From Planctomycetota bacterium (GTDB lineage Bacteria > Planctomycetota > UBA1135 > UBA2386), in NCBI GenBank assembly GCA_016716265.1, contig JADJWQ010000003.1, forward strand, positions 248,001 through 312,000: 64,000 nucleotides of DNA, read 5' to 3'. The translations under genes were made by a program, and so were the position numbers. Under the pieces are notes generated by a model, which was given only the letters and a program-made list of their open reading frames with translations, had not been told where the DNA came from and searched no databases. The stretch's first letter is position 1. The number at the start of each line of letters is the position of its first letter. This document shows, one piece after another, positions 49,614-59,118 of the stretch.

Positions 49614-52600
49614 ATGCCCCGCCCCACCGCGCCGATCCGGATGGTCGCGACCTTGCTCGCGACCGCGGCTGCCACCGCGCAGCTGCCGCCGGTGACCGCG
49701 CTCGGCGACCTGAACCCGACGCCGGCACCCGAGCCCTCGTCGGCGCCGGCGCTGCTGCGCGCCGATCCCGGTGCGGGGCGCGCGTTCTTCGTCGCCGCGA
49801 CGCCGGCGCTCGGCCGTGAGCTGTGGATCAGCGACGGCTCCCCGGCCGGCACGCGCGTGGTCGCGGACCTCGCGCCCGGCGCGGCGTCGGCGGCGATCGC
49901 CGAGCTGACCGTGGCCGGCGGCCGCGCGTTCTTCGCGCTCGACGACGGCGCCCGCGGCGACGAGCTGTGGACCAGCGACGGCACCGCCGCCGGGACCGGA
50001 CTCGTGCTCGACGCGGTCCCGGGGATCGACGGCCTCGCACCGCGCGGACTCGTCGCGGTCGGCGCACGGGTGTTCTTCACCGGCGCCGAGGCCGCCACCG
50101 GCCGCGAGCTGTGGGTCTCCGACGGCACCGCGGCCGGCACCCACCGCGTCGCCGACCTCGAGCCGGGCGGCGGCAGCTCCGCGCCCGGCGACCTGGTGCC
50201 GCTCGGCGCGCAGTGTCTGTTCGCGGCGACGACCACCGCGGCCGGCCGCGAGCTGTGGGCCTCCGATGGCACCGCCACCGGCACGCGCCTCGTCCTCGAC
50301 CTGCGCCCCGGCACCGCCAGCGCCCGACCGCGGATGCTGACCGCGCTCGGGGGCCGGGTGCTGTTCGTCGCCGACACCGATGCGGCCGGCGCCGAGCTGT
50401 GGCGCAGCGACGGCACGCCCGGCGGCACCGCGCTGTGCGTCGACCTGCGGCCGGGTAGCGCCGGCAGCGACCCGACCGGTCTGGCCGCCGCCGGCGCGCT
50501 CGGCTTCTTCGTCGCCGACGGCGGCAGCGGCGAGGGGTTCGAGCCGTTCGTCACCGACGGCACCGCGCCCGGCACCGTCGCGCTCGGCGATCTGTGGCCC
50601 GGCGTGGCCGGCTCGCTGGCGCGGTGGGTCGGCGGCGCCGGCGGCAGGCTGCTGTTCGCCGCGACCGACGGCCAGAGCGGCCTCGAGCTCTGGGCGAGCG
50701 ACGGCACCGCCGCGACGACCCGCCGCATCGAGCTGCGCCCTGGCTCCGCGGGCTCGACGCCGACCGCGCTCGGCCCGCTGCCGGGCGGCCGCTTCCTGCT
50801 CGCCGCCGACGACGGCGTCGCCGGGCGCGAGCCGTTCGTCAGCGACGGCACCGCGGCCGGCACGCGGCGGGTGGCCGACCTGCAGCCGGGCCCGCTCGGC
50901 TCGGCGCCGGCGGCCGGCGTCCCGCTCGGCGGCGCGCTGCTGTTCCCGGCCGACGACGGCAGCCACGGCAGCGAGGCGTGGCTGTGCGACGGCACCGCGG
51001 CGGGCACCCTGCTCCTCGACCTCGCGACCCTCCCGGCCGGCGCGACGCGAGGCTCCGATCCGCGCGCGTTCGTGACGTTCGGAGCCGGCCTGGCATTCGT
51101 CGCCGACGACGGCAGTGCCGGTGCGGAGCTGTGGCTGACCGACGCGACGCCGGGCGGGACGGCCCGGCTGGCCGACCTCGCTCCGGGCCCGGCCGGCGCC
51201 GACCCGCGCGACCCGCTCGCGGTCGGCGACCGGCTCTACTTCTCGGCGGACGACGGTCGGAGCGGCCGCGAGCTGTGGGCGACCGGCGGCACCGCCGCGA
51301 CGACCGTGCGCGTCGCCGACCTCGCGCCGGGCACCGCGTCGGCGTCGCCGGTGCCGCTCGCCGAGCTGCGCGGCCGGCTGCTGTTCCGCGCGGCCACGCC
51401 CACGACCGGTGCCGAGCCCTGGCTGACCGACGGCACCCAGGCCGGCACCGTGCTGCTCGCCGACCTCGCCCCGGGCAGCGCCGGCTCGCTGCCACAGCAG
51501 GCGATCGGGTTCGGCGACCGCGCGCTGTTCGTGGCGACGACCGCCGGCACCGGCGCCGAGCTGTTCGTCACCGATGGCACCCCGGCCGGCACGCGGCTGC
51601 TCGCCGACCTGCGGCCGGGGCCGCTCGGCTCGTTCCCGGCCGAGCCGCGGCGCGTCGCCGGGCTGGTCGTGTTCCGGGCCGACGACGGCGTCCACGGCAG
51701 CGAGCTGTTCGCGTCCGACGGCAGCTCGACCGGCACCGCGCTGCTCGCGGACCTCGCGGCCGGCCTGCCCGGCTCGTCGCCGCTCGGCCTGACGGCGGCC
51801 GCCGACCAGCGGCTGCTGTTCTTCAGCGCCGACGACGGCGTGCACGGGCGCGAGCTGTGGGTCACCGACGGCTCGCCGTCCGGCACGCGGCTGGTCGCCG
51901 ACCTCGAGCCCGGCCCGGGCGGCTCCTCGCCGACCGGGCTGACCGCCGCCGGCGCGCGGGTGTTCTTCTTCGCGGAGACCGCGCTCGCGGGCCGCGAGCT
52001 GTTCGTGTCCGACGGTACGCGCGCCGGCACGCAGCTCGCCATCGATCTGCTGCCCGGGCCGTTCGGCGGCGCGCTCGACGGACTCTTCGCGAGCGGCAGC
52101 CGGAGCGTGTGGTTCACCGGCCGCGACCCGAGCGGGGCCGGCCTGCAGGTGTTCGAGAGCGACGGCACCGCCGCCGGCACCCGGCGCGCGACCGCGATCA
52201 CGCCGCCGGGCTCGATCGTCGCGCCGCGGGCGGTCGGCGTGGTCGGCGCGCGGCTCGTCGTGCTCGCCGACGACGGCGTGCGCGGCATCGAGCCGTTCGC
52301 GCTCGCGATCGGTGCGACCACGCTCGCGGTCGGCCGGCCCTGCGCGGCCGGTGCGCGCGCGCCGCGCCTGACCTGCGACGACCTCGCGCTCGGCACCGTG
52401 GCGACGGTCCGCGGCGGCTGGATGACGCGGGGCTCGTTGGCGGTGCTGCTCGCCGGCCTGCCCGGCCTGCCGCAGCGGTTCCCGGCGGGCAGCGACTGCT
52501 GGCTGCACGCGCTGCAGCCCGCGGTGGTGGCGCCGCTCCCGATCGCGGCGGCCGGCTTCGCGACGACGCTCGCGATCCCGGCGGACGCGTCGCTCGGCGG

Positions 52601-52694
52601 CGTCCGCGTCGCGCTGCAGGCCGCGCTCGGGCCGACCGACGGCCCGTCCGGCATCGACTGGACCGACGCGGTGCTGGCGACGCTCGGCCGTTGA
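49614..52694 (+). CDS. Secreted protein of 17 ELWxSDGTxAGT repeats
   Basis: 1026 residues. Short signal sequence (MVATLLATAAATAQ). Residues about 65-900 are about 17 repeats of roughly 48 residues: each starts ELW(V/A/T)SDGTxAGT, continues LxxDLxPGxxGSxP, and ends FxADDGxxGR. This ELWxSDGT repeat family is seen in secreted proteins of planctomycetes, myxobacteria and others and is probably a beta-propeller or solenoid, with conserved Asp-Gly suggestive of metal or glycan binding; no enzymatic motif. The C-terminal ~120 residues contain a separate beta-rich module with two Cys (RPCAAGARAPRLTCDD, then AGSDCWLHAL). The protein is likely exported to the surface. Repeats are diverged at nucleotide level, so no recent expansion. 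Confidence 0.88.
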   Translation: MPRPTAPIRMVATLLATAAATAQLPPVTALGDLNPTPAPEPSSAPALLRADPGAGRAFFVAATPALGRELWISDGSPAGTRVVADLAPGAASAAIAELTVAGGRAFFALDDGARGDELWTSDGTAAGTGLVLDAVPGIDGLAPRGLVAVGARVFFTGAEAATGRELWVSDGTAAGTHRVADLEPGGGSSAPGDLVPLGAQCLFAATTTAAGRELWASDGTATGTRLVLDLRPGTASARPRMLTALGGRVLFVADTDAAGAELWRSDGTPGGTALCVDLRPGSAGSDPTGLAAAGALGFFVADGGSGEGFEPFVTDGTAPGTVALGDLWPGVAGSLARWVGGAGGRLLFAATDGQSGLELWASDGTAATTRRIELRPGSAGSTPTALGPLPGGRFLLAADDGVAGREPFVSDGTAAGTRRVADLQPGPLGSAPAAGVPLGGALLFPADDGSHGSEAWLCDGTAAGTLLLDLATLPAGATRGSDPRAFVTFGAGLAFVADDGSAGAELWLTDATPGGTARLADLAPGPAGADPRDPLAVGDRLYFSADDGRSGRELWATGGTAATTVRVADLAPGTASASPVPLAELRGRLLFRAATPTTGAEPWLTDGTQAGTVLLADLAPGSAGSLPQQAIGFGDRALFVATTAGTGAELFVTDGTPAGTRLLADLRPGPLGSFPAEPRRVAGLVVFRADDGVHGSELFASDGSSTGTALLADLAAGLPGSSPLGLTAAADQRLLFFSADDGVHGRELWVTDGSPSGTRLVADLEPGPGGSSPTGLTAAGARVFFFAETALAGRELFVSDGTRAGTQLAIDLLPGPFGGALDGLFASGSRSVWFTGRDPSGAGLQVFESDGTAAGTRRATAITPPGSIVAPRAVGVVGARLVVLADDGVRGIEPFALAIGATTLAVGRPCAAGARAPRLTCDDLALGTVATVRGGWMTRGSLAVLLAGLPGLPQRFPAGSDCWLHALQPAVVAPLPIAAAGFATTLAIPADASLGGVRVALQAALGPTDGPSGIDWTDAVLATLGR

Positions 52695-52804
52695 GCGGTC
52701 GCCCGTCCCGAGGATCACGGCTTGACACGCGTGCCGCGGCTGAGTCCAACGGAACGGCCTGCGGCCGCCCCCCGCGGCCCTCTCGCACCCACGCCGCCCT
52801 CCTG

Positions 52805-53854
52805 ATGCCGAGTCCCGCCACGCAGCGCACGCTCCCCGCCGCCACCGCGCGGCTCCCGTTGGCCGCCCGTCGCGCGCCGGTCGCCTGCCTCGCAGCGCTG
52901 CTGCTGGCGGCGTGCGGGACCTTCGGTGGGCTGAGCACCGAGAAGCGCGAGGAGCTCGCCGAGTTCCAGCGCCGCGCCAAGCTCTATCTCGAAGGGCGCA
53001 AGTGGGACACTGCGCTGCGGATGGTCGACAAGGGCCTCGCGATCGACCCCCAGGACTACAACCTGCGGGCCGTGCAGGGCGCCTGCCTGTTCGAGCTGCG
53101 CAACCAGGACCCCGACAATCTGCGCCGCGCCGAGGTCGTGCTCGACGCGGTCTACCAGGAGCGCGATCCGGAGGACCACCGGCCCTACCTGCTGTTCGAC
53201 TACGCGAAGGTCAAGCAGGAGCTCGGCCGACTGCACCAGGCCCGCGCGCACGTGCTCGAGCGGGAGACGACCAACCAGGACCTGACCGACTCCGAGCGCA
53301 CGGTGCGCCGGGCGCGCGCCGACGAGCATCAGCGCCGCGCGCTGGAATGCTGGGCGGCGGCGTCGGTCGCGTTCGACGCGCTGATCGACCGCGAGGAGCT
53401 GCTGCGGTTCGCGCACAAGGGGCTGATGGAGATCGCCGTCGAGCGCGGCGACTACGCGGGTGCGGTGGCGCACGCCGAGGCCTGCCTCACGCGCAACACC
53501 ACCGAGCAGGAGGCGGCGCGCGCGGTGATCGCCGAGACGATGACGCCCGGCTTCGAGATCGAGAAGCGCAAGGAGCTGCAGGACCTGATCGAGCAGGAGC
53601 TGCGCATCCGTGCCGCGCTCGCCGAGATGTACTACGGGCGCGGCCAGTACGCCGACGCCGTGACCCAGCTCGACCTCGTGCTGCGCGCCGACCCAGGTCG
53701 CTCGACCGACTACTACAACCGCGCGAAGGCGCTCGAGGAGCTCGGGCGCATCGACGACGCGCGGCGCGACTACGAGAAGTTCCTCGGCACGACGAACCTC
53801 CCGAACGACGACGACAAGGTCCAGCGTGCGTTCCGGTTCACGCAACCCGGGTGA
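52805..53854 (+). CDS. TPR lipoprotein
   Basis: 349 residues. Basic N-terminus, signal peptide and lipobox LLLAACG (Cys37). Residues about 50-340 are TPR helices (AKLYLEGRKWDTALRMVDKGLAIDPQDYNL, then IRAALAEMYYGRGQYADAVTQLDLVLRADPG). ATG 52805 is chosen to place the signal peptide. The 3' end overlaps the rnpA start by 29 bp, so the two are translated from the same mRNA. Role unknown; TPR lipoproteins usually hold envelope complexes together. Confidence 0.8.
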   Translation: MPSPATQRTLPAATARLPLAARRAPVACLAALLLAACGTFGGLSTEKREELAEFQRRAKLYLEGRKWDTALRMVDKGLAIDPQDYNLRAVQGACLFELRNQDPDNLRRAEVVLDAVYQERDPEDHRPYLLFDYAKVKQELGRLHQARAHVLERETTNQDLTDSERTVRRARADEHQRRALECWAAASVAFDALIDREELLRFAHKGLMEIAVERGDYAGAVAHAEACLTRNTTEQEAARAVIAETMTPGFEIEKRKELQDLIEQELRIRAALAEMYYGRGQYADAVTQLDLVLRADPGRSTDYYNRAKALEELGRIDDARRDYEKFLGTTNLPNDDDKVQRAFRFTQPG

Positions 53855-54299
53855 CGAGCGCGCCGCCACCGTCGCCGGCTTTCGCCTGCCGCGCGTACTG
53901 CGGGTCGTCCGCGCGAGCGACTTCCGGCGGATCTACGCGCGCGGCCGTCGCGCGCACGGCCGGCACCTGACCGTCGTCGCCGCGCGGCGCCGGGAGCCAG
54001 GCCACCGGCTCGGCCTCGCGGTGTCGAAGGAGCACGGCCACGCCGTGCGGCGCAACAAGATCAAGCGCATCCTGCGCGAGGCATTCCGGCTCGAGCGCCC
54101 GACGCTCCCCGGCGCCTTCGACCTCGTGCTGATCCCGAAGCCGTTCGAGGGTCGCCTGCAGCTCGCGGCGGTCCGCAGCGAGCTGGCCCGCCTGGTCGGC
54201 CAGCTCGACGGCGAACCCGAGCCGCGCACCCGCGACGGCCGCTCGCGTCCGCGCGGCGGACGCCGGCGCCGCGGAAACGACGGAGCCCCGCGCGCATGA
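53826..54299 (+). CDS. rnpA: Ribonuclease P protein component
   Basis: 157 residues; family core is about 110. Core motifs: VVRASDFRRIYARGRRAHGRHL and GLAVSKEHGHAVRRNKIKRILREAFR (the RNxxKRxxRE RNA-binding signature), then FDLVLIPKP. The start is GTG 53826, because no other usual start lies between it and the core; this adds about 20 N-terminal residues and a 29-bp overlap with the TPR lipoprotein gene. The C-terminal 25 residues are Arg/Gly-rich (RSRPRGGRRRRG), an extra basic tail. The protein helps RNase P RNA mature tRNA 5' ends. rpmH, the usual upstream partner, is absent. Confidence 0.93.
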   Translation: MRSGSRNPGDERAATVAGFRLPRVLRVVRASDFRRIYARGRRAHGRHLTVVAARRREPGHRLGLAVSKEHGHAVRRNKIKRILREAFRLERPTLPGAFDLVLIPKPFEGRLQLAAVRSELARLVGQLDGEPEPRTRDGRSRPRGGRRRRGNDGAPRA

Positions 54300-54556
54300 T
54301 CGCGCTGCTGCGGAGACTGCTGGTGCTCGCGCTGTCGGTGCCGATCGTGCTCTACCGGCGGCTGCTGTCGCCGCTCAAGCCGCCGACCTGCCGCTTCCGC
54401 CCGACCTGCTCGGCCTACGCGCTGCAGGCGCTGCGCGTCCACGGCCCGGTCCGCGGCCTGTGGCTCGCATTGCGCCGCGTGGCGCGCTGCCACCCGTTCA
54501 CGGAGCCCGGCGAGGACCCGGTCCCACCCAAGCGCGGCGCGGCGGTCCGCGGCTGA
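54296..54556 (+). CDS. yidD: Membrane protein insertion efficiency factor YidD
   Basis: 86 residues. Amphipathic N-terminal helix (LLRRLLVLALSVPIVLYRRLLSP) and conserved CRFRPTCSAYALQAL, with GLWLALRRVARCHPF after it, containing the family's three Cys. It helps YidC insert proteins in the inner membrane. It overlaps rnpA by 4 bp (ATGA), the usual rnpA-yidD order. yidC is not next in line; instead a YfhO-like gene follows after 16 bp. Confidence 0.95.
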   Translation: MIALLRRLLVLALSVPIVLYRRLLSPLKPPTCRFRPTCSAYALQALRVHGPVRGLWLALRRVARCHPFTEPGEDPVPPKRGAAVRG

Positions 54557-54572
54557 GCGCGGTGCCACGGCA

Positions 54573-57158
54573 ATGGACGACCTGTCGCCGAGACCGACCC
54601 GCCGCGAGCTGCTGGCCGCGCTGATCCTCGCAGCGTGCTGCGCGCTCGGCTTCCTGCGCGAGGGCGTGCTGCCGACGCGCGCGCTGCTGCCGTTCGTCCC
54701 GGAGCGCTACGCGCCGCTCGGCGCCGAGGCGGAGCAGCGCGGCGAGCTGCCGGACCGGGCCGAGCTGCGCGCCGGCAACGTCTCGCTCGGCGACAAGTAC
54801 AACCAGTCGCTCGCCTGGGACCGGATCCTCCAGGACCGGCTGCGCGACGGCGAGCTCCCGCTGTGGACGAACCACATTGCCGGAGGTGCGCCGTTCGTGC
54901 CGCAGATGGCGCAGGTCTACCAGCCGTGGAACCTGCTGCTGCTCGGGCCGTGGCCGTCGGCGGGCTGGTACGGGATCTCGTACTTCCTGCACCTGGTGCT
55001 GTGGGGACTCGGCGCCTGGTACTTCCTGCGGCGCATCGGGCTGCTGCAGCCGGCCGCATTGCTCGGCCTCTGCTGCGCGGTGCTCGGCCTGTGGACGCAG
55101 GCGCGGATCCACCACAACGTGATCCTGTCGGCGGCGCTGCCGCTGTGGCCGCTGCTGACGATCGTGCACGGCGCGTTCGCCCGCCGCGGTCCGGGACCGG
55201 CCGGCATCGGTGCGATCGGCCTGCTGCTCGGCATCTCGTGGTCCGGCGGCTTCGCGCCGGTCAGCCTGCAGACGACCGCGCTCGTGCTGGCGCTCGCGCT
55301 GGCGACCGCGGCGACGTCGCGGCGCGCGCGACCGCTGCTCGGCATCGGCGCCGGCTTCGCGCTCGGCGGGCTGGTCGCGCTGGCGCAGATGGGCCCGACG
55401 CTGCTCGCGTCGACGCTGTCGGCGCGGGAGGCGCCGACGCCGGAGCAGCTCGCGGCGATCGGCCTGTCGTCGCGCCACCTCGCGTCGCTGGTGTGGCCCG
55501 ATCTGCTGCACTGGCCGGCGCGCGCCTACCAGGCGCCGACCTTCGCGGCATTGCGCGAGCTGCCGGCCTTCCTGGATCCGGCGGTCGCCGGTCGCTTCAA
55601 CTGGTCGGAGACCGCGGTGTCGATCGGGCTGCCGGCCGCATTGCTGGTGCCGCTGGCCGCGCTGACGCGCGCCCGCGTCGCGGTCGGCGTGTGCATCGCG
55701 GCCGGCGCGCTCGCGTTCGGCCTCGCGACCGCGAAGTCGCCGTTCCTGGAATTGTCCGGCGTGCTGCCCGGCGCGCGCGCCGGCGACCTGCGGCGCTTCC
55801 TCTACCTCGCGAGCATCGGCCTGACGGTCGCGGCGGCCGCCGGCGCCGACGTGCTGCTGCGCCGACCGGCCGTCAGGGTGCTACCGGCGGTGCTCGCGCT
55901 GGCCGGCGCGGCCGTGACCGGCGCGCTGCTGCTGCGCTGGGCCCTGCCGTTCGCCACCGACGAGCAGTTCGCCGCCGACTGGGCGGCGCGCCTCGGCGAG
56001 CGCGCGCAGCTGCCCGCCGAGATCGTGCGCGCCGCGATGGACGTGCGCCCGACCGAGATCGCCGACAATCACGCGATGCAGGTGTGGTGCGCATCGCGCG
56101 TCACGATCGTCGCCGTGCTGGCCGCACTGGTGCTGGTGGTCCCGCTGCGCCCGGCTCGCCGCGTGCACGTGCTGCTCGTCCTGACGGCGGTCGAGCTGCT
56201 GCTCGCCGGCGCCGGCACGTTCGTCGCCGTGCCGGTCGCGCGGGTCGTGCACCCGCCCACCACGCTCGCGCCGGTGATCGACGCGACGGCGCGCGCCGCG
56301 CCAGGCGACGTGCCGCGCCTCGTGCGGCTCGTGACGCGCACCGATGGCGTCAGCATCGACCTGTGGCCGCCGAACCTCGGTGCCTATCACCGCATCGAGG
56401 ATCTGTCGGCCTACGACCCGCTGCCGCCGGCGCGCATGGAGCAGACCTTCCTCGCGATCGAGCCGGACCGCCCCGGCAAGCCGAGCGCGGTGCTGCACGG
56501 CGCCGGCGTGCTCGCGTTCTTCGATCCGGCGACGCTCGCGCACCCGCTGCTCGACGTGCTCGGTGCGCGCTACGTGCTGACCGACCGCAGCGACGTCGCG
56601 CTGTCCGACCGGCTGATCGACGCGACTCCGCCGGCGACGCCGGCGCCGTTCCGACTGCTCGAGCGCACCACCACCCTGCCGCGCGCGACCTTCGTCGACA
56701 CCGCATTGCCGGTGCTCGACGGCGATACGGCGTTCCTGTCGCGCCCGGGATTCGACCCGCGCCGGGCGGTGCACCTCGCCGGACCCGGCGCCCCCGCGCT
56801 CGGCGGCGATGGCCATCCCGACGCCGACGTCGAGGTCGTCGCGCGCACCGACGAGCGGGTCGCGGTCCGCGTGACGGCGCGCGAGCCTGGCATCCTGCGG
56901 CTCGCCGATCCCTACGACCCCGGCTGGCGCGCGACGCTCGACGGCGCGCCGGTGCCGATCTTCGTCGCCGACCACTACCTCCGTGCCGTCGAGGTGCCTC
57001 CCGGCGACCACCGCGTCGAGTTCCGCTACGCCGGCCGCGAGGTCTGGCTCCCCCGCCTCGCCGCCGCACTGGGCGTCGCGGCCTGTCTCGCATTGCTGGC
57101 GATCGCGCTCCTCTCGCGCCCGCCGCGCGGCGGTCGGTCGGAACGCTCGATCGCGTGA
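54573..57158 (+). CDS. YfhO-like integral membrane protein
   Basis: 861 residues. An N-terminal span (about 12-30) is followed by an extracytoplasmic segment with KYNQSLAWDRILQDRLRDGELPLWTN, which matches YfhO/glycosyltransferase-C-type membrane proteins. Some ten further spans lie in about 130-570, then a periplasmic beta-rich C-terminus (about 590-830; ADPYDPGWRATLDGAPV and VEVPPGDHRVEFRYAG) and a last span (about 832-852). YfhO proteins are thought to use polyprenyl-phosphate-linked sugars to glycosylate teichoic acids or other polymers. Substrate is unknown here. Co-directional with rnpA-yidD and probably part of that operon. Confidence 0.82.
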   Translation: MDDLSPRPTRRELLAALILAACCALGFLREGVLPTRALLPFVPERYAPLGAEAEQRGELPDRAELRAGNVSLGDKYNQSLAWDRILQDRLRDGELPLWTNHIAGGAPFVPQMAQVYQPWNLLLLGPWPSAGWYGISYFLHLVLWGLGAWYFLRRIGLLQPAALLGLCCAVLGLWTQARIHHNVILSAALPLWPLLTIVHGAFARRGPGPAGIGAIGLLLGISWSGGFAPVSLQTTALVLALALATAATSRRARPLLGIGAGFALGGLVALAQMGPTLLASTLSAREAPTPEQLAAIGLSSRHLASLVWPDLLHWPARAYQAPTFAALRELPAFLDPAVAGRFNWSETAVSIGLPAALLVPLAALTRARVAVGVCIAAGALAFGLATAKSPFLELSGVLPGARAGDLRRFLYLASIGLTVAAAAGADVLLRRPAVRVLPAVLALAGAAVTGALLLRWALPFATDEQFAADWAARLGERAQLPAEIVRAAMDVRPTEIADNHAMQVWCASRVTIVAVLAALVLVVPLRPARRVHVLLVLTAVELLLAGAGTFVAVPVARVVHPPTTLAPVIDATARAAPGDVPRLVRLVTRTDGVSIDLWPPNLGAYHRIEDLSAYDPLPPARMEQTFLAIEPDRPGKPSAVLHGAGVLAFFDPATLAHPLLDVLGARYVLTDRSDVALSDRLIDATPPATPAPFRLLERTTTLPRATFVDTALPVLDGDTAFLSRPGFDPRRAVHLAGPGAPALGGDGHPDADVEVVARTDERVAVRVTAREPGILRLADPYDPGWRATLDGAPVPIFVADHYLRAVEVPPGDHRVEFRYAGREVWLPRLAAALGVAACLALLAIALLSRPPRGGRSERSIA

Positions 57159-57412
57159 CCGCGACGCTCGCGCAGCAGGGTCGTCGCTCGATCCGGGATC
57201 CTGGGCGTCCTGTCCGGAAACTCGACCACGCTGTCAGGAAGTGGTCCATGGCGACGCGCCGTAGCGAAACGCATACGACCGGAGTGGCCGGCCGGCCATG
57301 AGCGGGGCGATTCCGCCATCATGTAGAGATCGCTTCTCGGGACCTCGACGTCTGCCTCCGAGGGGGACGCAACGCTCGGGTGTGGATCTCGTATTGAGCG
57401 AAGCCGCTCTTT
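57159..57412. other. 254-bp gap between the YfhO-like gene and the transposase remnant
   Basis: No gene seen. It contains a perfect 14-bp palindrome at 57285-57298 (TGGCCGGCCGGCCA). The left end of the insertion element should be here, but no inverted-repeat partner for the right side could be identified by eye. Confidence 0.4.
57285..57298. repeat. Perfect 14-bp palindrome
   Basis: TGGCCGGCCGGCCA equals its own reverse complement. It could be a protein site or chance in GC-rich DNA; it has no loop and no T-run, so it is not a normal terminator. Confidence 0.4.
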
Positions 57413-58920
57413 TCATGCCGCGAGCGCTCGGACGGCGGTCCGCTGCGTAGCGAAGAACCGCGACATGGCAGCATCCCATTGGTGGCTGAGCGCGAGCGCG
57501 CGGAGCTTGATCACGTGGTCGCCGGTATCCTGCTTCCAGCGCGATCCGGCGCGCTTCATGCGCACGCCGATGAGGCTCTTGCAGGTTGCCTCGACGGTTC
57601 CGCTGCCGATCGGCAGCCCTTTGGCGCGGGCGCCGGCGTAGTTCATGCGGTGCGCATGATTCGTGAGGTAGGTGATGGCCTCGTGGATGGGGCCGTGCTT
57701 GACCACGCTGCCGTCGACCGGGTCGCACCAGTGCGGTTCGAGGTCGGCGAGAATCTGCGTGACGGCGTCCTTCCTGCGCTCGAGGAGCCGGCGCCAGCCA
57801 GCCACGACCGCTCGGCTTTCGGCGCCCTGGATCGCCTCGGCTGCCGCGGACAGCTTCTCTTGGACGTGCCAGAAGTCGACCATCAGATGGCGCGGACCTA
57901 AGAGGCTTTCCGGGAAGCTCGACTCGAGCAGGTTCCACATCTCGTGAGCCCCATCAGCGAGTAGCTGAAGTCGCAGCTCGGGCTGCTTCTCGCGCAGCCG
58001 GTAGACCACGTTCGCCATGGCGTTGCACACGTCCAAGGGGTCGATGCCAGGCATTTGTCCGAAGCGCATCGAGTAGAGCGCTCGGCCGTTGCCATCGTGC
58101 AACGTGACGGTGCCGCAATGCGCCATGTGGAAGACGCGCGTGATCTTCGGCGCGTTCCTCCTGGGCCGACCGGGCGGCCGCGGATGGCTCCTCCATCGGC
58201 ACGCTCGCCCGGTCGAGCGATACCGAGATCGCGCGTGCCTCAGCCGGGATCTCGAGGCTGCTCACGATGGCGTCCTCGATGTTGACCTGGTGACGAAGCG
58301 CACAGCGCCCCGAGCTCATGCGGCACGCGCTCGAAGCTCGCGCGAGAGTAGGGAAGCCGGCGGGTCTGCTTGCCGCTCTGCTCACCCTCCCGCGATGGCG
58401 CCTTCTGCAGCTCGAAAGCCATCGCCCCGGCCGTCTGCGGTAGCCAGCCGTCGCCGATGGCGCCCGCACGCAGGCTGATCGCGTCCACCGTCGGTGCGTT
58501 GCCCTCGCCGAGCGGACGATACAGCGCACGTCGCACCTCGACGGTCCCCGCGAGCGATCGGTACCGGCCGTTGCCGTACTCCGACCCGCGTGAAGGTCTT
58601 GCCGTCGATCTCGACTCGCGGCGCGTCGACCTCCAGAGCGCCGAGCATGACCGCGTGCGCGTCCGCTCCACCGCGCCGGTCAGCTCGGCGACCATGACCT
58701 CCGAGACCGCGTAGTCGATCGCCTCCCGGCCTGCCGCGCCACTTGCGGCGCGCGATGCGACCGCGGCGCACAGCGCCTCGATCGAACCCACCATGCTCTT
58801 GCACGCAGCCGGCACCGCGACGACGATCAGGTCTTCGACGGCGCCCCTCCCAGGACGCTTGGTTCGCATCCTGCATCCGATAGGGAGGGGCGTCGTTTTG
58901 TACAAGTTCTTTTTACACAA
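57413..58920 (-). pseudogene. ISKra4-family transposase, broken by several frameshifts
   Basis: Read on the minus strand, ISKra4-type sequence is spread over three frames. From 58920: VEDLIVVAVPAACKSMVG to AVSEVMVAELTGAVERTRT; frame change near 58650 to MLGALEVDAPRVEIDGKTFTRV; change near 58580 back to YGNGRYRSLAGTVEVRRALY and LRAGAIGDGWLPQTAGAMA, ending SRASFERVPHELG; change near 58305 to VNIEDAIVSSLEIPAEARAI with SVSLDRASVPMEEP; last change between 58187 and 58150 into APKITRVFHMAHCGTVTLHDG and on to DFWHVQEKL and the end at 57413 (IGSGTVEATCKSLIGVRMKR). At least four indels mean no active transposase. The final 238-residue block (from 58126) is an intact frame but lacks the N-terminal half. 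Confidence 0.88.
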
Positions 58921-58929
58921 GATCTTGTG
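58916..58929. repeat. Perfect 14-bp palindrome upstream of the transposase remnant
   Basis: CACAAGATCTTGTG is fully palindromic and sits in a short AT-richer patch (58895-58930) unlike its surroundings. It straddles the first possible transposase codon, so it may be the element's own promoter or a regulator site. No matching inverted terminal repeat was found at the other end. Confidence 0.45.
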
Positions 58930-59118
58930 CTCGCTCCCCGCCCCCGCCGCACCGCTCGGTGTCAGCGCCGCGCCTCACTCAATCCGGGAGCCACACCCCA
59001 ACGCTCCGCCGCAAGCCCATGAGTCGAGCTCGACCAACCCTATCGAGTCTTCCGGTAGCACGGCTTCGATGGCACTTGCTGTTTGCTCACGCAGCTCGCC
59101 ATCCGCGAGCCACCATGC

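Noticed and set aside
49329..52718. A 1129-codon minus-strand frame opposite the ELW-repeat gene
   Set aside because: It mirrors the repeats of the plus-strand gene and lacks any signal peptide or domain; the plus-strand repeats are a known family.
57159..59118. Terminal inverted repeats of the ISKra4-like element
   Set aside because: Two short palindromes exist (57285, 58916) but they do not match each other, so ends could not be set.
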